From NCBI RefSeq assembly GCF_004364335.1, contig NZ_SOCR01000001.1, positions 496,001 through 560,000 of the forward strand: 64,000 nucleotides of DNA. Reading direction: 5' to 3'. Below are positions 17,703 to 25,961 of the stretch, one piece after another. Source of the DNA: Pseudomonas graminis (GTDB taxonomy: Bacteria > Pseudomonadota > Gammaproteobacteria > Pseudomonadales > Pseudomonadaceae). The position numbers and the translations under genes were made by a program. A model generated the notes under the pieces. It was not told the DNA's origin and ran no database searches. It saw only the letters and a list, made by a program, of their open reading frames with translations. Position 1 is the stretch's first letter, and every line of letters starts with the position of its first letter.

Positions 17703-17974
17703 GAGGCCATCGCAGGCGCCGGCATTTCTGGACGGTAGGCGGTGGTAGGCGCGCGATGTGCCTGGTCTGGAGGGCGGCGAGGTTACGGGAGGGTGGGCGC
17801 AGGGTCAGCGACCCCGGGTTCGTCTGTTCAAGCTGTTAGGATGGCCGGCAGGATGCCGTCTCAAGTGACGGATTATTCAGCCGATATCCCGGTGTGCAAG
17901 GCAGTCGGTGACGGCTGTGCCGGATGGTTCAGAGCCCGGCATCTGTCGCTTTTGCACCCATGAGGTAGTTATCG

Positions 17975-18772
17975 ATGACACTCCATTCGCTCATTCACAC
18001 ACTGGGCAGCGCACTCTGTGTGGCGCTGTTGCTGTGCGTGGGCACTGACGCGTCGGGAGCTGAATCGATTAACTCGGACGCGGCCCGGGTCGAGATCCAT
18101 GTCGTCACCGAAGAACTCCCGCCCTACAACATGACCCGCGACGGGGTGCTCACCGGTATGAGCACCGAGGTGGTTCAGGCGGTGTTGAAGGAGGTCAATG
18201 TGCAGGCCGCTATTCAGTCCATGCCCTGGGCGCGGGCTTATGATCTGGCGCTGCACACCCCCAACGTGCTGATTTACTCCATCACCCGCACCGCCGAGCG
18301 CGAGCGGCTGTTCAAGTGGGTCGGCACCATCGCTGCGTCGCGCTGGTTTCTGTATTCGTCCGCCAGTCATCCCGTCACCCTGCTGAGCCTGGACGACGCC
18401 CGGGACTGGCAGACCGCGACGGTCAACGAAGACGTTGGCGAACAGTACCTGATGGCGCGCACATTCCAGATCGGCCATCAGCTGCAATCGAGCAACCGCT
18501 ACGAGTTCAACTACCAGAAACTGCAGACCGGCCACGTCGACCTGTGGATCTCCGACGAGCTGAACGCTTACTACCTCGCCCGGCAGGTCGGCGATGACCC
18601 CACCCGGACGCTGGTGCAATCCCTGCGCATCAAAGAGCTCGAAGAAGCCGGCGGCTTCAATATGGCGTTCAGCGCCGGCACACCCGACGCGACGGTGCAG
18701 CGGTTTCAGAAGGCCCTGGAGACCATTCGCGCCAACGGTACCCACGACGCCATTGCGCGCAAGTGGCAATGA
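17975..18772 (+). CDS. Periplasmic substrate-binding protein (SBP_bac_3 family), first of a pair flanking a diguanylate cyclase
   Basis: A 265-residue protein with a signal peptide (about 1-30, ending TDASGAES) and a family 3 solute-binding fold. Landmarks are VVTEELPPYNM near the mature N-terminus, PWARAYD, NVLIYS and LFKWVG. GAGG precedes the ATG. There is no ABC permease or ATPase nearby. The stop codon overlaps the start of the diguanylate cyclase gene, and a related protein (PWARAYD, NVLIYP, LFKWVG) follows the cyclase. The three are probably one operon, and the binding proteins may present a ligand to the cyclase rather than feed a transporter (inference). Ligand unknown; amino acids or related small polar molecules are usual for the family. 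Confidence 0.85.
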   Translation: MTLHSLIHTLGSALCVALLLCVGTDASGAESINSDAARVEIHVVTEELPPYNMTRDGVLTGMSTEVVQAVLKEVNVQAAIQSMPWARAYDLALHTPNVLIYSITRTAERERLFKWVGTIAASRWFLYSSASHPVTLLSLDDARDWQTATVNEDVGEQYLMARTFQIGHQLQSSNRYEFNYQKLQTGHVDLWISDELNAYYLARQVGDDPTRTLVQSLRIKELEEAGGFNMAFSAGTPDATVQRFQKALETIRANGTHDAIARKWQ

Positions 18773-20133
18773 GCATGCCGTTCGAAACGCCTTCCCAACC
18801 CCCCGGCGAGACCCGCCCTACCCCACGCACCGGACAGCGCACCGGTTCGCTGGCGCGGCGTCTGGTGCTGGCGACGCTGGCCTTCTGCGTGCTGTTCACG
18901 GCGGCGACGGTGCTGGTGCGTACCTGGTTCGCCTGGAACACCAATCTGGCGAACATGAACGCCGAGCTGACCCTGATCGATCAGGTGTTCCAGGGCACGC
19001 TGTCCAAAGCGGTGTGGGAAATGGATGATCAGGCGCTGCAGACCCAGATCGACAGCGTCGCCACGGCGGCGCCGGTGGGCCGGGTCCAGCTGAAAATCCT
19101 GCGCCCCGGTCGCGCCCCTGAAATTCTGGAACGCCAACACCCCGGCCACACCGGCTCGATCCGCGCCCCGGCGCTGCATCGACAGTTGACCGTCTCGCCT
19201 TACCCCGGCGCCAGCGAAGTGGTCGGCGAACTGACCATCGAGGGCGACGAGAGCCTGCTGTGGAAACGCCTGTGGAAAGAAGTCGCGGTCATTATGCTCA
19301 CCCAGATTATCCAGTCCCTGGCACTGGCCGGGCTGATCATGGGCATGTTCAACCGCTCGGTGACCCTGCACGTGCGGCACATTGCCCGGCACCTGGAACA
19401 CCTCACGCCGCTCAACCTCAAGAAGCATCTGACCCTGGAGCGCCGCGGCAAGGCCGGTGACGAGCTTGACCTGCTCGAAGCGGGCGTCAATGACCTGCAG
19501 GACAAACTGGCCGCGCACCTGGAACGTCAGGCCCGCGACGAAATCGCCCTGGCCGCCAGCCGCGACCAGCTCGCCGAACTGGTCGAGCAGCGCACCGCGC
19601 AGCTCAAGGCCGCCAACACGCGACTGGAAGCGCTGACCCGCTTCGATCCCCTCACGGGCCTGGCCAACCGCCGGCATTTCGACGAGCTCAAGGAGCTGGA
19701 ATTCAACCGCGCCTTGCGTCATCGCCAGCCGCTGTCGGTGCTGATGTGCGACATCGATTTCTTCAAGCTTTACAACGACACCTATGGCCATGCCCGGGGC
19801 GATCAATGCCTGCGCGACGTGGCGCTGGCCATGAGCGCGCTGTTTTCGCGCTCCGGCGAACTGGTGGCGCGGCTCGGCGGCGAAGAGTTCGCCGTGCTGC
19901 TGCCGGGGCAGGACGAGGACCAGGCGCTGGCCTCGGCCGATCGCCTGCGCGGCCTGCTGGCCCGGCAACAACTGGTACACAGCGCTTCACCGGTCTCGCC
20001 TTTCGTGACCTTGAGCATCGGCGTGGCCGAGCTCGACCCGGCGAACATGGAGCACTTCGATCAACTGCTGCAGAGTGCCGACCGGGCGCTGTACCGGGCG
20101 AAAAGCCAGGGCCGGGACCGCTGTGTGATCTGA
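18769..20133 (+). CDS. Membrane diguanylate cyclase with periplasmic sensor region (GGEEF)
   Basis: A 454-residue protein counted from ATG 18769, which overlaps the upstream stop (a GTG at 18763 is also possible). Membrane helix 1 is at about 31-53 and helix 2 at 172-194, enclosing a ~120-residue periplasmic part. A HAMP-like linker and a coiled coil (about 195-285) follow. The GGDEF domain (290-454) has DPLTGLANRRHFDE and the active-site motif GGEEF (370-374), a form that retains activity in many cyclases. The inhibitory I-site is RSGE (361-364) instead of RxxD, so product inhibition may be weakened. It makes c-di-GMP from GTP. It sits between two related periplasmic binding proteins, which suggests ligand-controlled signalling. 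Confidence 0.93.
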   Translation: MSMPFETPSQPPGETRPTPRTGQRTGSLARRLVLATLAFCVLFTAATVLVRTWFAWNTNLANMNAELTLIDQVFQGTLSKAVWEMDDQALQTQIDSVATAAPVGRVQLKILRPGRAPEILERQHPGHTGSIRAPALHRQLTVSPYPGASEVVGELTIEGDESLLWKRLWKEVAVIMLTQIIQSLALAGLIMGMFNRSVTLHVRHIARHLEHLTPLNLKKHLTLERRGKAGDELDLLEAGVNDLQDKLAAHLERQARDEIALAASRDQLAELVEQRTAQLKAANTRLEALTRFDPLTGLANRRHFDELKELEFNRALRHRQPLSVLMCDIDFFKLYNDTYGHARGDQCLRDVALAMSALFSRSGELVARLGGEEFAVLLPGQDEDQALASADRLRGLLARQQLVHSASPVSPFVTLSIGVAELDPANMEHFDQLLQSADRALYRAKSQGRDRCVI

Positions 20134-20148
20134 ACCGAGAGGAATGCC

Positions 20149-20889
20149 ATGGGAAAAATTCATCGTCAGCGCAGCGTTCTGGTCACTTTCCTGATGCTGC
20201 TCGTGTGCCTGAGCGCAGACGCCGCGACGTTGCAAGTGGTGACCGAAGACTCCTCCTACAGCGCCCTTGACGGCGACAAAGTGGTCGGGGTCGCCAGCGA
20301 AGTGGTCGAGATGACCCTCGCCAATGCGGGCATCACCGATTACCACATGGCGCTCTACCCCTGGGCGCGGGCCTACGACATCGCTCGCCTGGAAGCGAAT
20401 GTGCTGATCTACCCGATGATTCGCAGCAGCGCACGGGAGGCGCTGTTCAAATGGGTCGGTGAGCTGGAGCACGTCACTCCCTCGTTTTATAAACTTCGCG
20501 AGCGCCGCGATGTGCAGGTCAAGGACTTGCAGGACGCCAGCCATTACACCGTCGGGGTCGTGCGTGACGATTCGCGGCAGCAGTACCTGGAGGGCAAGGG
20601 TTTCAGCAGGATGGTGGTCTCGGCCAATAATCTCGACAACCTGCGCAAGCTGATCAGCGGCCAGGTCGAGCTGATCCCCATGCCCGAGCGCGAGGCCCGC
20701 GAGCAATGTGCCGATCTGCACATCGCGTTCGAGGACCTGGAAAGCGTTTTCACCCTCGACGAACTGTCCAAAGGCCTCTACATCGCCCTCAGCGCCACCA
20801 CGCCGGACGAAACGGTGCAGCGAATCGCCGCCGCATTTGCCCGCCTGAAACAGGAAGGCACGGTCGACAGAGTGATTGCGGGGCAGTAA
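20149..20889 (+). CDS. Periplasmic substrate-binding protein (SBP_bac_3 family), second of the pair
   Basis: A 246-residue secreted protein; the signal peptide ends near LSADAA before TLQVVTEDSSYSAL. It shares PWARAYD, NVLIYP and LFKWVG with the protein encoded just before the cyclase, so the two are paralogues, although overall they have diverged. It starts 15 bp after the cyclase stop with a GAGAGGAA ribosome-binding site, so all three should be co-transcribed. No transporter partner is near. It probably senses a small molecule, but the ligand cannot be named. Confidence 0.85.
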   Translation: MGKIHRQRSVLVTFLMLLVCLSADAATLQVVTEDSSYSALDGDKVVGVASEVVEMTLANAGITDYHMALYPWARAYDIARLEANVLIYPMIRSSAREALFKWVGELEHVTPSFYKLRERRDVQVKDLQDASHYTVGVVRDDSRQQYLEGKGFSRMVVSANNLDNLRKLISGQVELIPMPEREAREQCADLHIAFEDLESVFTLDELSKGLYIALSATTPDETVQRIAAAFARLKQEGTVDRVIAGQ

Positions 20890-20952
20890 ACACAAGCACT
20901 CGACAGCCCCGCAAAAGCGGGTTTGAAGCAGGAGGAACCGCCGAGCTGACGC

Positions 20953-20973
20953 TTTCACAAATCCTTCACAATC
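20953..20973 (+). promoter_or_regulatory. Direct repeat TTCACAA (11 bp period) upstream of eptA
   Basis: TTCACAA occurs at 20954-20960 and again at 20965-20971, exactly 11 bp apart, within TTTCACAAATCCTTCACAAT. Such tandem half-sites one helical turn apart are typical of OmpR-family response regulators (PmrA or ColR type), which control lipid A modification genes. It is about 150 bp before the eptA start. No promoter hexamers were firmly placed. Confidence 0.45.
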
Positions 20974-21119
20974 GTTTTGGAAAACTCCGCGCGATCTGCC
21001 CCGCCTACCTTCCCGGCAGCCAATGACTGGACGTGTTTGACGTCTCGGCCCCAAGGATGGAAATGCCTGCTGCACCCGCACGCCAGGCGCTGCGTGGTCC
21101 CTTATACGGAAATGAATCG

Positions 21120-22748
21120 ATGCTCAAACCGGTTACGTCTACTCGTCTGGTGATGCTGTTTTCCCTGTCTCTGGTGGTGTTTTACAACCTGGCGACCTGG
21201 CGCGCACTGGTTGATCTGGCGCAATTGCAAGGCGTCAAGGCCGTTGCGTTCTATGTGTCGTTTGCCTTCCTGCTGTGGGCCGCGATCACCCTGCTGCTCA
21301 CGCCCTTCTCGTTTCGTCCCACGCTCAAACCGGTGCTGAGCCTGGTCGCGCTGTGCTCGGCCGGCGCCGCGTACTTCATGAACACCTACGGCATCAGCAT
21401 CGACACGACGATGATGCAGAACGTGCTCGAGACCAACCCCGGTGAGGCCAAGGCTCTGTTGAGCGGCAAGCTGTTTATCTACCTGGGCCTGCTGGGCGTA
21501 GTGCCGATTGCGCTGATCTGGTGGGTTCCTGTGACCTACCGCCGCGTGCTGCCCGGGCTGGTCAACAAAGTGCTCGTCTGCATCGGCTGTCTGCTGGTGA
21601 TCGCCGCTGCGGTCGGGCCCTTCTACTCGACCTATGCGCCGATCTTTCGCGATGAAGACAAGCTCACCCACTTCATCAACCCGACGAATTACCTCTACGC
21701 CATCGGCAAGCTGACCAAGCAGACCGTCGCCATCAAAGAGACGCTGAAAGTCCAGACCGTCGGCGCCGATGCTGTGCTCAGCCCGCAAGCGCAACAGCGG
21801 CCGAAAAAGAGCCTGATGATCTTCGTCGTCGGCGAAACCGCCCGGGCCGACCACTTCTCCCTCAACGGTTATGGGCGGGAGACCAACCCGGAACTGAAGC
21901 AGCAGGATATTCTCAATTTCACCCACGTGGCCTCGTGCGGCACCTCCACCGCTGTCTCGGTGCCGTGCATGTTCTCGAAGTTTCCGCGTACCGATTACAG
22001 CGACAAGAAGGGCAAAACCTACGAGGGCCTGCTGGACATGCTCCAGCGCGCCGGCCTGAAGGTGCTGTGGCTGGACAACAACAGTGATTGCAAAGGCACC
22101 TGCCTGCGCGTGCCCCACAGCGATATCCCGAAAAGCCAGCCGAGCCCGTTCTGTGATGGCAAGAACTGCCTGGACGAATCGCTGCTGGTGGGCTTGCAGG
22201 ACTACATCGATTCGCTGAAGGACAACGCCATCATCGTCCTCCATTCCGACGGCAGCCACGGCCCGGAATACTACGATCGCTACCCCAAGACCCTGGAGCG
22301 CTTCACGCCCGTCTGTCACACCAATCAGCTGGGCAGTTGCACGTCCGATGAACTGAAAAACGTCTACGACAACACTATTCTCTACACCGACCACTTCCTG
22401 TCCCAGACCATCGAATTGCTCAAGCGCAATCAGGACAAGGTCGATGCCTCGATGATTTACGTCTCGGACCACGGCGAATCCCTCGGCGAAAACGGCATCT
22501 ACCTGCACGCCGCGCCATACGCCATCGCCCCGTCAGCACAGACCCACGTGCCGATGGTGATGTGGTTCGGCCACTCGACCCTGGAAGACGCCAACGTCGA
22601 TCGCCACTGTCTGGCCGCCAGGCAAGACCAGCCGGACCTGAGCCATGACTACCTGTTTCATTCGGTGCTAGGCTTGCTCGGCGTCACCAGCACGGAATAC
22701 CAGCCGGCGCTGGACCTCTTTCACAGCTGCAAACGCGATAAGGGATGA
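21120..22748 (+). CDS. eptA: Lipid A phosphoethanolamine transferase, EptA family
   Basis: A 542-residue inner-membrane enzyme; five N-terminal membrane helices (about 1-190) precede a periplasmic alkaline-phosphatase-fold domain. Key motifs are VGETARADHFSLNGYG (metal site), CGTSTAVSVPCMFS (nucleophilic Thr), HSDGSHGPEYYDRYP and SDHGESLGENG (metal ligands). Several Cys pairs in the domain probably form disulfides. It transfers phosphoethanolamine from phosphatidylethanolamine to lipid A, lowering negative charge and sensitivity to cationic peptides such as polymyxin. The ATG at 21120 has GGAA nearby; an open extension back to 21033 would add 29 residues without membrane character. No two-component genes are adjacent. 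Confidence 0.94.
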   Translation: MLKPVTSTRLVMLFSLSLVVFYNLATWRALVDLAQLQGVKAVAFYVSFAFLLWAAITLLLTPFSFRPTLKPVLSLVALCSAGAAYFMNTYGISIDTTMMQNVLETNPGEAKALLSGKLFIYLGLLGVVPIALIWWVPVTYRRVLPGLVNKVLVCIGCLLVIAAAVGPFYSTYAPIFRDEDKLTHFINPTNYLYAIGKLTKQTVAIKETLKVQTVGADAVLSPQAQQRPKKSLMIFVVGETARADHFSLNGYGRETNPELKQQDILNFTHVASCGTSTAVSVPCMFSKFPRTDYSDKKGKTYEGLLDMLQRAGLKVLWLDNNSDCKGTCLRVPHSDIPKSQPSPFCDGKNCLDESLLVGLQDYIDSLKDNAIIVLHSDGSHGPEYYDRYPKTLERFTPVCHTNQLGSCTSDELKNVYDNTILYTDHFLSQTIELLKRNQDKVDASMIYVSDHGESLGENGIYLHAAPYAIAPSAQTHVPMVMWFGHSTLEDANVDRHCLAARQDQPDLSHDYLFHSVLGLLGVTSTEYQPALDLFHSCKRDKG

Positions 22749-22754
22749 GCTGAA

Positions 22755-23588
22755 ATGACCTGCCAGAACCCGGTTAAACCTCTTGATCAACCGGTGTTCT
22801 GGCGGGACGCGCAACTGCCGTTCATTGAAGCGCGCTCCATCGAGGACGGCCGCAAGGTCTGCTATTCCCGCCATTCCCACGACGTGTTTTCCATCGGCGC
22901 GATCACCGCCGGGCAGAGCACGTACCTGCACGAGAAAACCACCCAGACCATCGCCACCGGCACCGTTGTGGTGATGAACCCCGGCGAGGTCCACGCCTGC
23001 AATCCCATCGACGATCAGCCCTGGTCCTACCTGATGCTGTACGTCAACGCGCAGTGGCTGGGCGCGCTTCAGCGTGATTGCGGGGTCAGCAACGGGGGCC
23101 TGTTTCGGGGTTATCCGGCCACCCACAGTCGCGACCCGCTGTTGTTCGAGGGGCTGCTCGAGCTTCATCGGCACCTGGTGGATTCGCAGCGGGATGCGCT
23201 GGCGAAACAGGAGGCCGCTGTCGGGTTTTTCACGCGGGTCGAGCAGCGTCTGGGCGGCTCGACGCTGACGCCAAGACAGGCCAATCCCAAGGTCGAACGT
23301 GCGGCGCGTTACATCGATGCGCATTATCTGCAACCGATTCGGCTGGAAAACGTGTGCGCGGTGGCGAATCTGTCCGAGGCCTACCTGATTCGTGCGTTCG
23401 AACAGCATTACCACATGACGCCCCACGCCTGGCTGGTCAACCGGCGCATCCAGCACGGTCAGGCGCAATTGCGCAGCGGCGAGCCCATCGCCGACATCGC
23501 ACAGCAGAGTGGCTTTGCCGATCAGGCGCACTTTCAGCGGGCGTTCAAAAAGCACCTGGCGGCAACGCCGGGTCAGTACAAGCCTTGA
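22755..23588 (+). CDS. AraC family transcriptional regulator
   Basis: A 277-residue regulator with an N-terminal cupin-type sensing domain (HSHDVFSIGAITAGQSTY, then MNPGEVHACNP, about residues 37-90) and a C-terminal double helix-turn-helix (about 175-277), with AYLIRAFEQHYHMTPHAWL and IADIAQQSGFADQAHFQRAFKK. It starts 7 bp after eptA, so the two may share a transcript by chance of position. The convergent neighbour is a LysE-type exporter; AraC-LysE pairs are common in Pseudomonas, with the regulator controlling the exporter (inference). The effector is probably an amino acid or similar. Confidence 0.9.
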   Translation: MTCQNPVKPLDQPVFWRDAQLPFIEARSIEDGRKVCYSRHSHDVFSIGAITAGQSTYLHEKTTQTIATGTVVVMNPGEVHACNPIDDQPWSYLMLYVNAQWLGALQRDCGVSNGGLFRGYPATHSRDPLLFEGLLELHRHLVDSQRDALAKQEAAVGFFTRVEQRLGGSTLTPRQANPKVERAARYIDAHYLQPIRLENVCAVANLSEAYLIRAFEQHYHMTPHAWLVNRRIQHGQAQLRSGEPIADIAQQSGFADQAHFQRAFKKHLAATPGQYKP

Positions 23589-23630
23589 TCACCTGATGTT
23601 GCTCGCAGGATGTTGCTCGCAAGAGAAGGC

Positions 23631-24218
23631 TCAGACGTAAAACAGCGACACCGCGCAGCCTGCCAACAGCGCCGCCATGCTGCGGTTGAACACGCGGATG
23701 CGCCGAGGGCTGCGCAGATACGGGCCGAGAAAGGCGCCGGCACAGGCCCAGCAGCCCACTGACAGGTAGCACACGACGAAGTAGATCAGCGCAAATAGAC
23801 CGATCAGTCGCGCCTCACCGTCAGCCACGAATGCACCCATCCCCGCCACCGCCGCCAGCCACGCCTTCGGGTTCAGCCACTGCATCGCCGCACCGTGCAG
23901 AAACGACGGCTCGCGGGTCGGTTTGGCAACGTCGAGGCGGCCGTCGTCCATCGCCAGCTTCCACGCCAGATAGAGCAGAAAGGCCACCCCGGCCCAGCGA
24001 ATGATTTCGGTCAGCATCGGGTAACGCTGCAGCACTTCATGCAGGCCAAACCCGGTGAACATCAGCAGCACGACAAAGCCCACCGTCGCGCCAAGCACGT
24101 GGCGCAAGCTGGCGATGAGGCCGAACTGCGCGCCCGAGCTGAGCGCCACGACGTTCACCGGCCCTGGCGATATGGACGCGGCGAGTGCGAACGCCGCCAT
24201 GGAAATCATCAGATTCAT
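23631..24218 (-). CDS. LysE/RhtB family translocator (amino-acid exporter)
   Basis: A 195-residue membrane protein with six predicted helices. AASISPGPVNVVALSSGAQFG (residues about 10-30) is the hallmark of the family, with conserved Pro and Gly, and HGAAMQWLNPKAWLAA is the second conserved block. It should export an amino acid or derivative. ATG 24218 is chosen over an upstream in-frame start at 24230 because GGTGAG precedes it. It converges on the AraC regulator gene. Confidence 0.9.
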   Translation of the reverse strand: MNLMISMAAFALAASISPGPVNVVALSSGAQFGLIASLRHVLGATVGFVVLLMFTGFGLHEVLQRYPMLTEIIRWAGVAFLLYLAWKLAMDDGRLDVAKPTREPSFLHGAAMQWLNPKAWLAAVAGMGAFVADGEARLIGLFALIYFVVCYLSVGCWACAGAFLGPYLRSPRRIRVFNRSMAALLAGCAVSLFYV

Positions 24219-24316
24219 TGTTCGTCTCACCCTTCATTGACTGTGAGGTGAGTGTACGAAGGGGACACGAGCCGGCGATTGAACAAAACTGACCAATCGC
24301 CGACGGCGTGCTTGGG

Positions 24317-25786
24317 TCAGTCGTGGGCCTGGGACAAGGGCCTCGCCACTTCTTCGAGGGATTTGCCTTCGGAGGCCACGCCCCAGATCGCCTGCACCAC
24401 GGCGGCCAGCAACATCAACGCGGCGCCGATCAGATAGCCGAAGAACACCGGACCCCGCTCGTGGGTGTCGATCAGCTCACCAAACAGCATCGGGCCGACG
24501 ATGCCACCCAGCGCCGTGCCGAACGCATAGAACACAGCAATCGCCAGCGCGCGGATTTCCAGCGGAAAGGTTTCGGCGACGGTCAGATACGCCGAACTGG
24601 CCGCTGCCGACGCGAAGAAGAAAATGATCATCCAGGCGATGGCCTGTTGCGTGACATCCAGAACACCCTGCTCAAACAGATAGCCGCTGAGGGTCAGCAG
24701 GACCCCGGAGACCGCGTAGGTCAGGCTGATCATCACCCGCCGCCCCACCACATCGAACAGCCGTCCCAACAGCAAAGGCCCGCAGAAATTGCCCAGGGCC
24801 AGCGGCAGCACGTACCAGCCGATCGAAGCCGACGGCACTTGATAGAACTCGGTGAGCACCAGCGCGTAGGTGAAGAAGATCGCGTTGTAGAAGAACGCCT
24901 GGGCGGTCAGCAACGTCAGCCCCACCAGCGCGCGACAGCGGTAGGTGTTGAACAGCGTGTGGAAAATCTCTTTCAGCGGCGTGTGGCCCCGCGCGTGCAA
25001 ACGTAATGGCGAGCCCGTTGGCGCGGAAAGGTCGTGGCCCTGGCGGCGCAGGCGGTCTTCAATGCCTTCCACAATCACCCTCGCCTCCTCGCCCTGGCCG
25101 TGAATCAGCAACCAGCGCGGACTTTCCGGTAGCCACAGGCGCATCAACAGGATGATCAGACCGAGCACCGCGCCGATGCCGAAACACAGGCGCCAGCCCA
25201 TGTCCGCGCCGACCCAGGAGGCGTCCAGCAACACGATGGAGCCGACTGCGCCCAAGGCCGCGCCGATCCAGAAAGTGCCGTTGATGGTCAGATCCACCCA
25301 GCCGCGAAACCGTGCCGGGGTGAATTCCTGGATGGTTGAGTTGATCGCCGTGTACTCGCCGCCGATACCCATCCCCGTGAGAAACCGGAACAGCAGGAAA
25401 CTCCAGAGACTGAAGGAAAACGCCGTGGCGGCGGTCGCGGTGATGTACAGCGCCAGGGTGATGAAGAACAGCTTGCGCCGGCCCAGACGGTCGGTCAGCC
25501 AACCGAAGAACAATGCCCCGAGCACCGCGCCGCAGATGTAGGCGCCGCCGGCCAGACCAATGTCGGCGTTGGTCAGGTGCAGGACCGGGCTGTCTTTCAA
25601 CGCCCCGGACACCGAGCCGGCCAGGGTCACTTCCAGCCCGTCGAGCAGCCAGGTGATGCCCAGCGCAAACACCAGCAACGTATGAAACCGCCCCCACGGC
25701 AATCGATCGAGCCGGGCGGGAAGATCCGTCTCAAACACTGCGCCTTTGGGGTCTGCCGCTACTGCCTGCTCGCTGCTGATCGCCAT
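24317..25786 (-). CDS. MFS transporter (sugar/metabolite:H+ symporter type)
   Basis: A 489-residue transporter with twelve helices. The family signatures are present: WLTDRLGRRKLFFITL after helix 2, RFLTGMGIGGEYTAINSTIQEFTPARFRG spanning helices 4 and 5, and LPESPRWLLIHG after helix 6. The long central loop (about 220-285) is typical. The closest family members take up sugars, aromatic acids or nicotinate-type substrates; the substrate here cannot be named. A second REP family lies before the gene and its neighbour is an aldehyde dehydrogenase transcribed in the same direction, which may point to a shared catabolic use. Confidence 0.88.
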   Translation of the reverse strand: MAISSEQAVAADPKGAVFETDLPARLDRLPWGRFHTLLVFALGITWLLDGLEVTLAGSVSGALKDSPVLHLTNADIGLAGGAYICGAVLGALFFGWLTDRLGRRKLFFITLALYITATAATAFSFSLWSFLLFRFLTGMGIGGEYTAINSTIQEFTPARFRGWVDLTINGTFWIGAALGAVGSIVLLDASWVGADMGWRLCFGIGAVLGLIILLMRLWLPESPRWLLIHGQGEEARVIVEGIEDRLRRQGHDLSAPTGSPLRLHARGHTPLKEIFHTLFNTYRCRALVGLTLLTAQAFFYNAIFFTYALVLTEFYQVPSASIGWYVLPLALGNFCGPLLLGRLFDVVGRRVMISLTYAVSGVLLTLSGYLFEQGVLDVTQQAIAWMIIFFFASAAASSAYLTVAETFPLEIRALAIAVFYAFGTALGGIVGPMLFGELIDTHERGPVFFGYLIGAALMLLAAVVQAIWGVASEGKSLEEVARPLSQAHD

Positions 25787-25864
25787 GACTCGTCCCCGTG
25801 GATCGGAAGTGATCTGTGGGTTCAGAGTTCGCGGGGTGCGCGGGAGTTCAGCCGCACTCCATAC

Positions 25865-25955
25865 CTGTGGGAGCCGGCTTGCTGGCGAATGCGCTGGGGC
25901 AGTCGCCTCAAGGGTGGCTGGCAGTCACGGTTCGCCAGCAAGCCGGCTCCCACAG
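25865..25955. repeat. Inverted pair of REP elements (GGGAGCCGGCTTGCTGGCGAA family)
   Basis: CTGTGGGAGCCGGCTTGCTG plus GCGAA at 25865-25889 is inverted at 25931-25955, with a 41 bp spacer. This is a different REP family from the CCCGGCTGAAGCCGG one elsewhere in the window and matches the common GTGGGAGCxGGCTTGCxxGCGA repeat of Pseudomonas (from memory). It lies between the ALDH stop and the MFS start and could form a long transcript hairpin at the ALDH 3' end side. Confidence 0.85.
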
Positions 25956-25961
25956 TAGGCG

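Noticed and set aside
17071..17748. Plus-strand frame spanning the cydP complement and the repeat block as a gene
   Set aside because: It runs through an antisense gene, the ANR box and repeat elements and has no ribosome-binding site or domain.
23078..23596. Alternative frame inside the AraC regulator
   Set aside because: The AraC double helix-turn-helix and cupin motifs are clear in the other frame.
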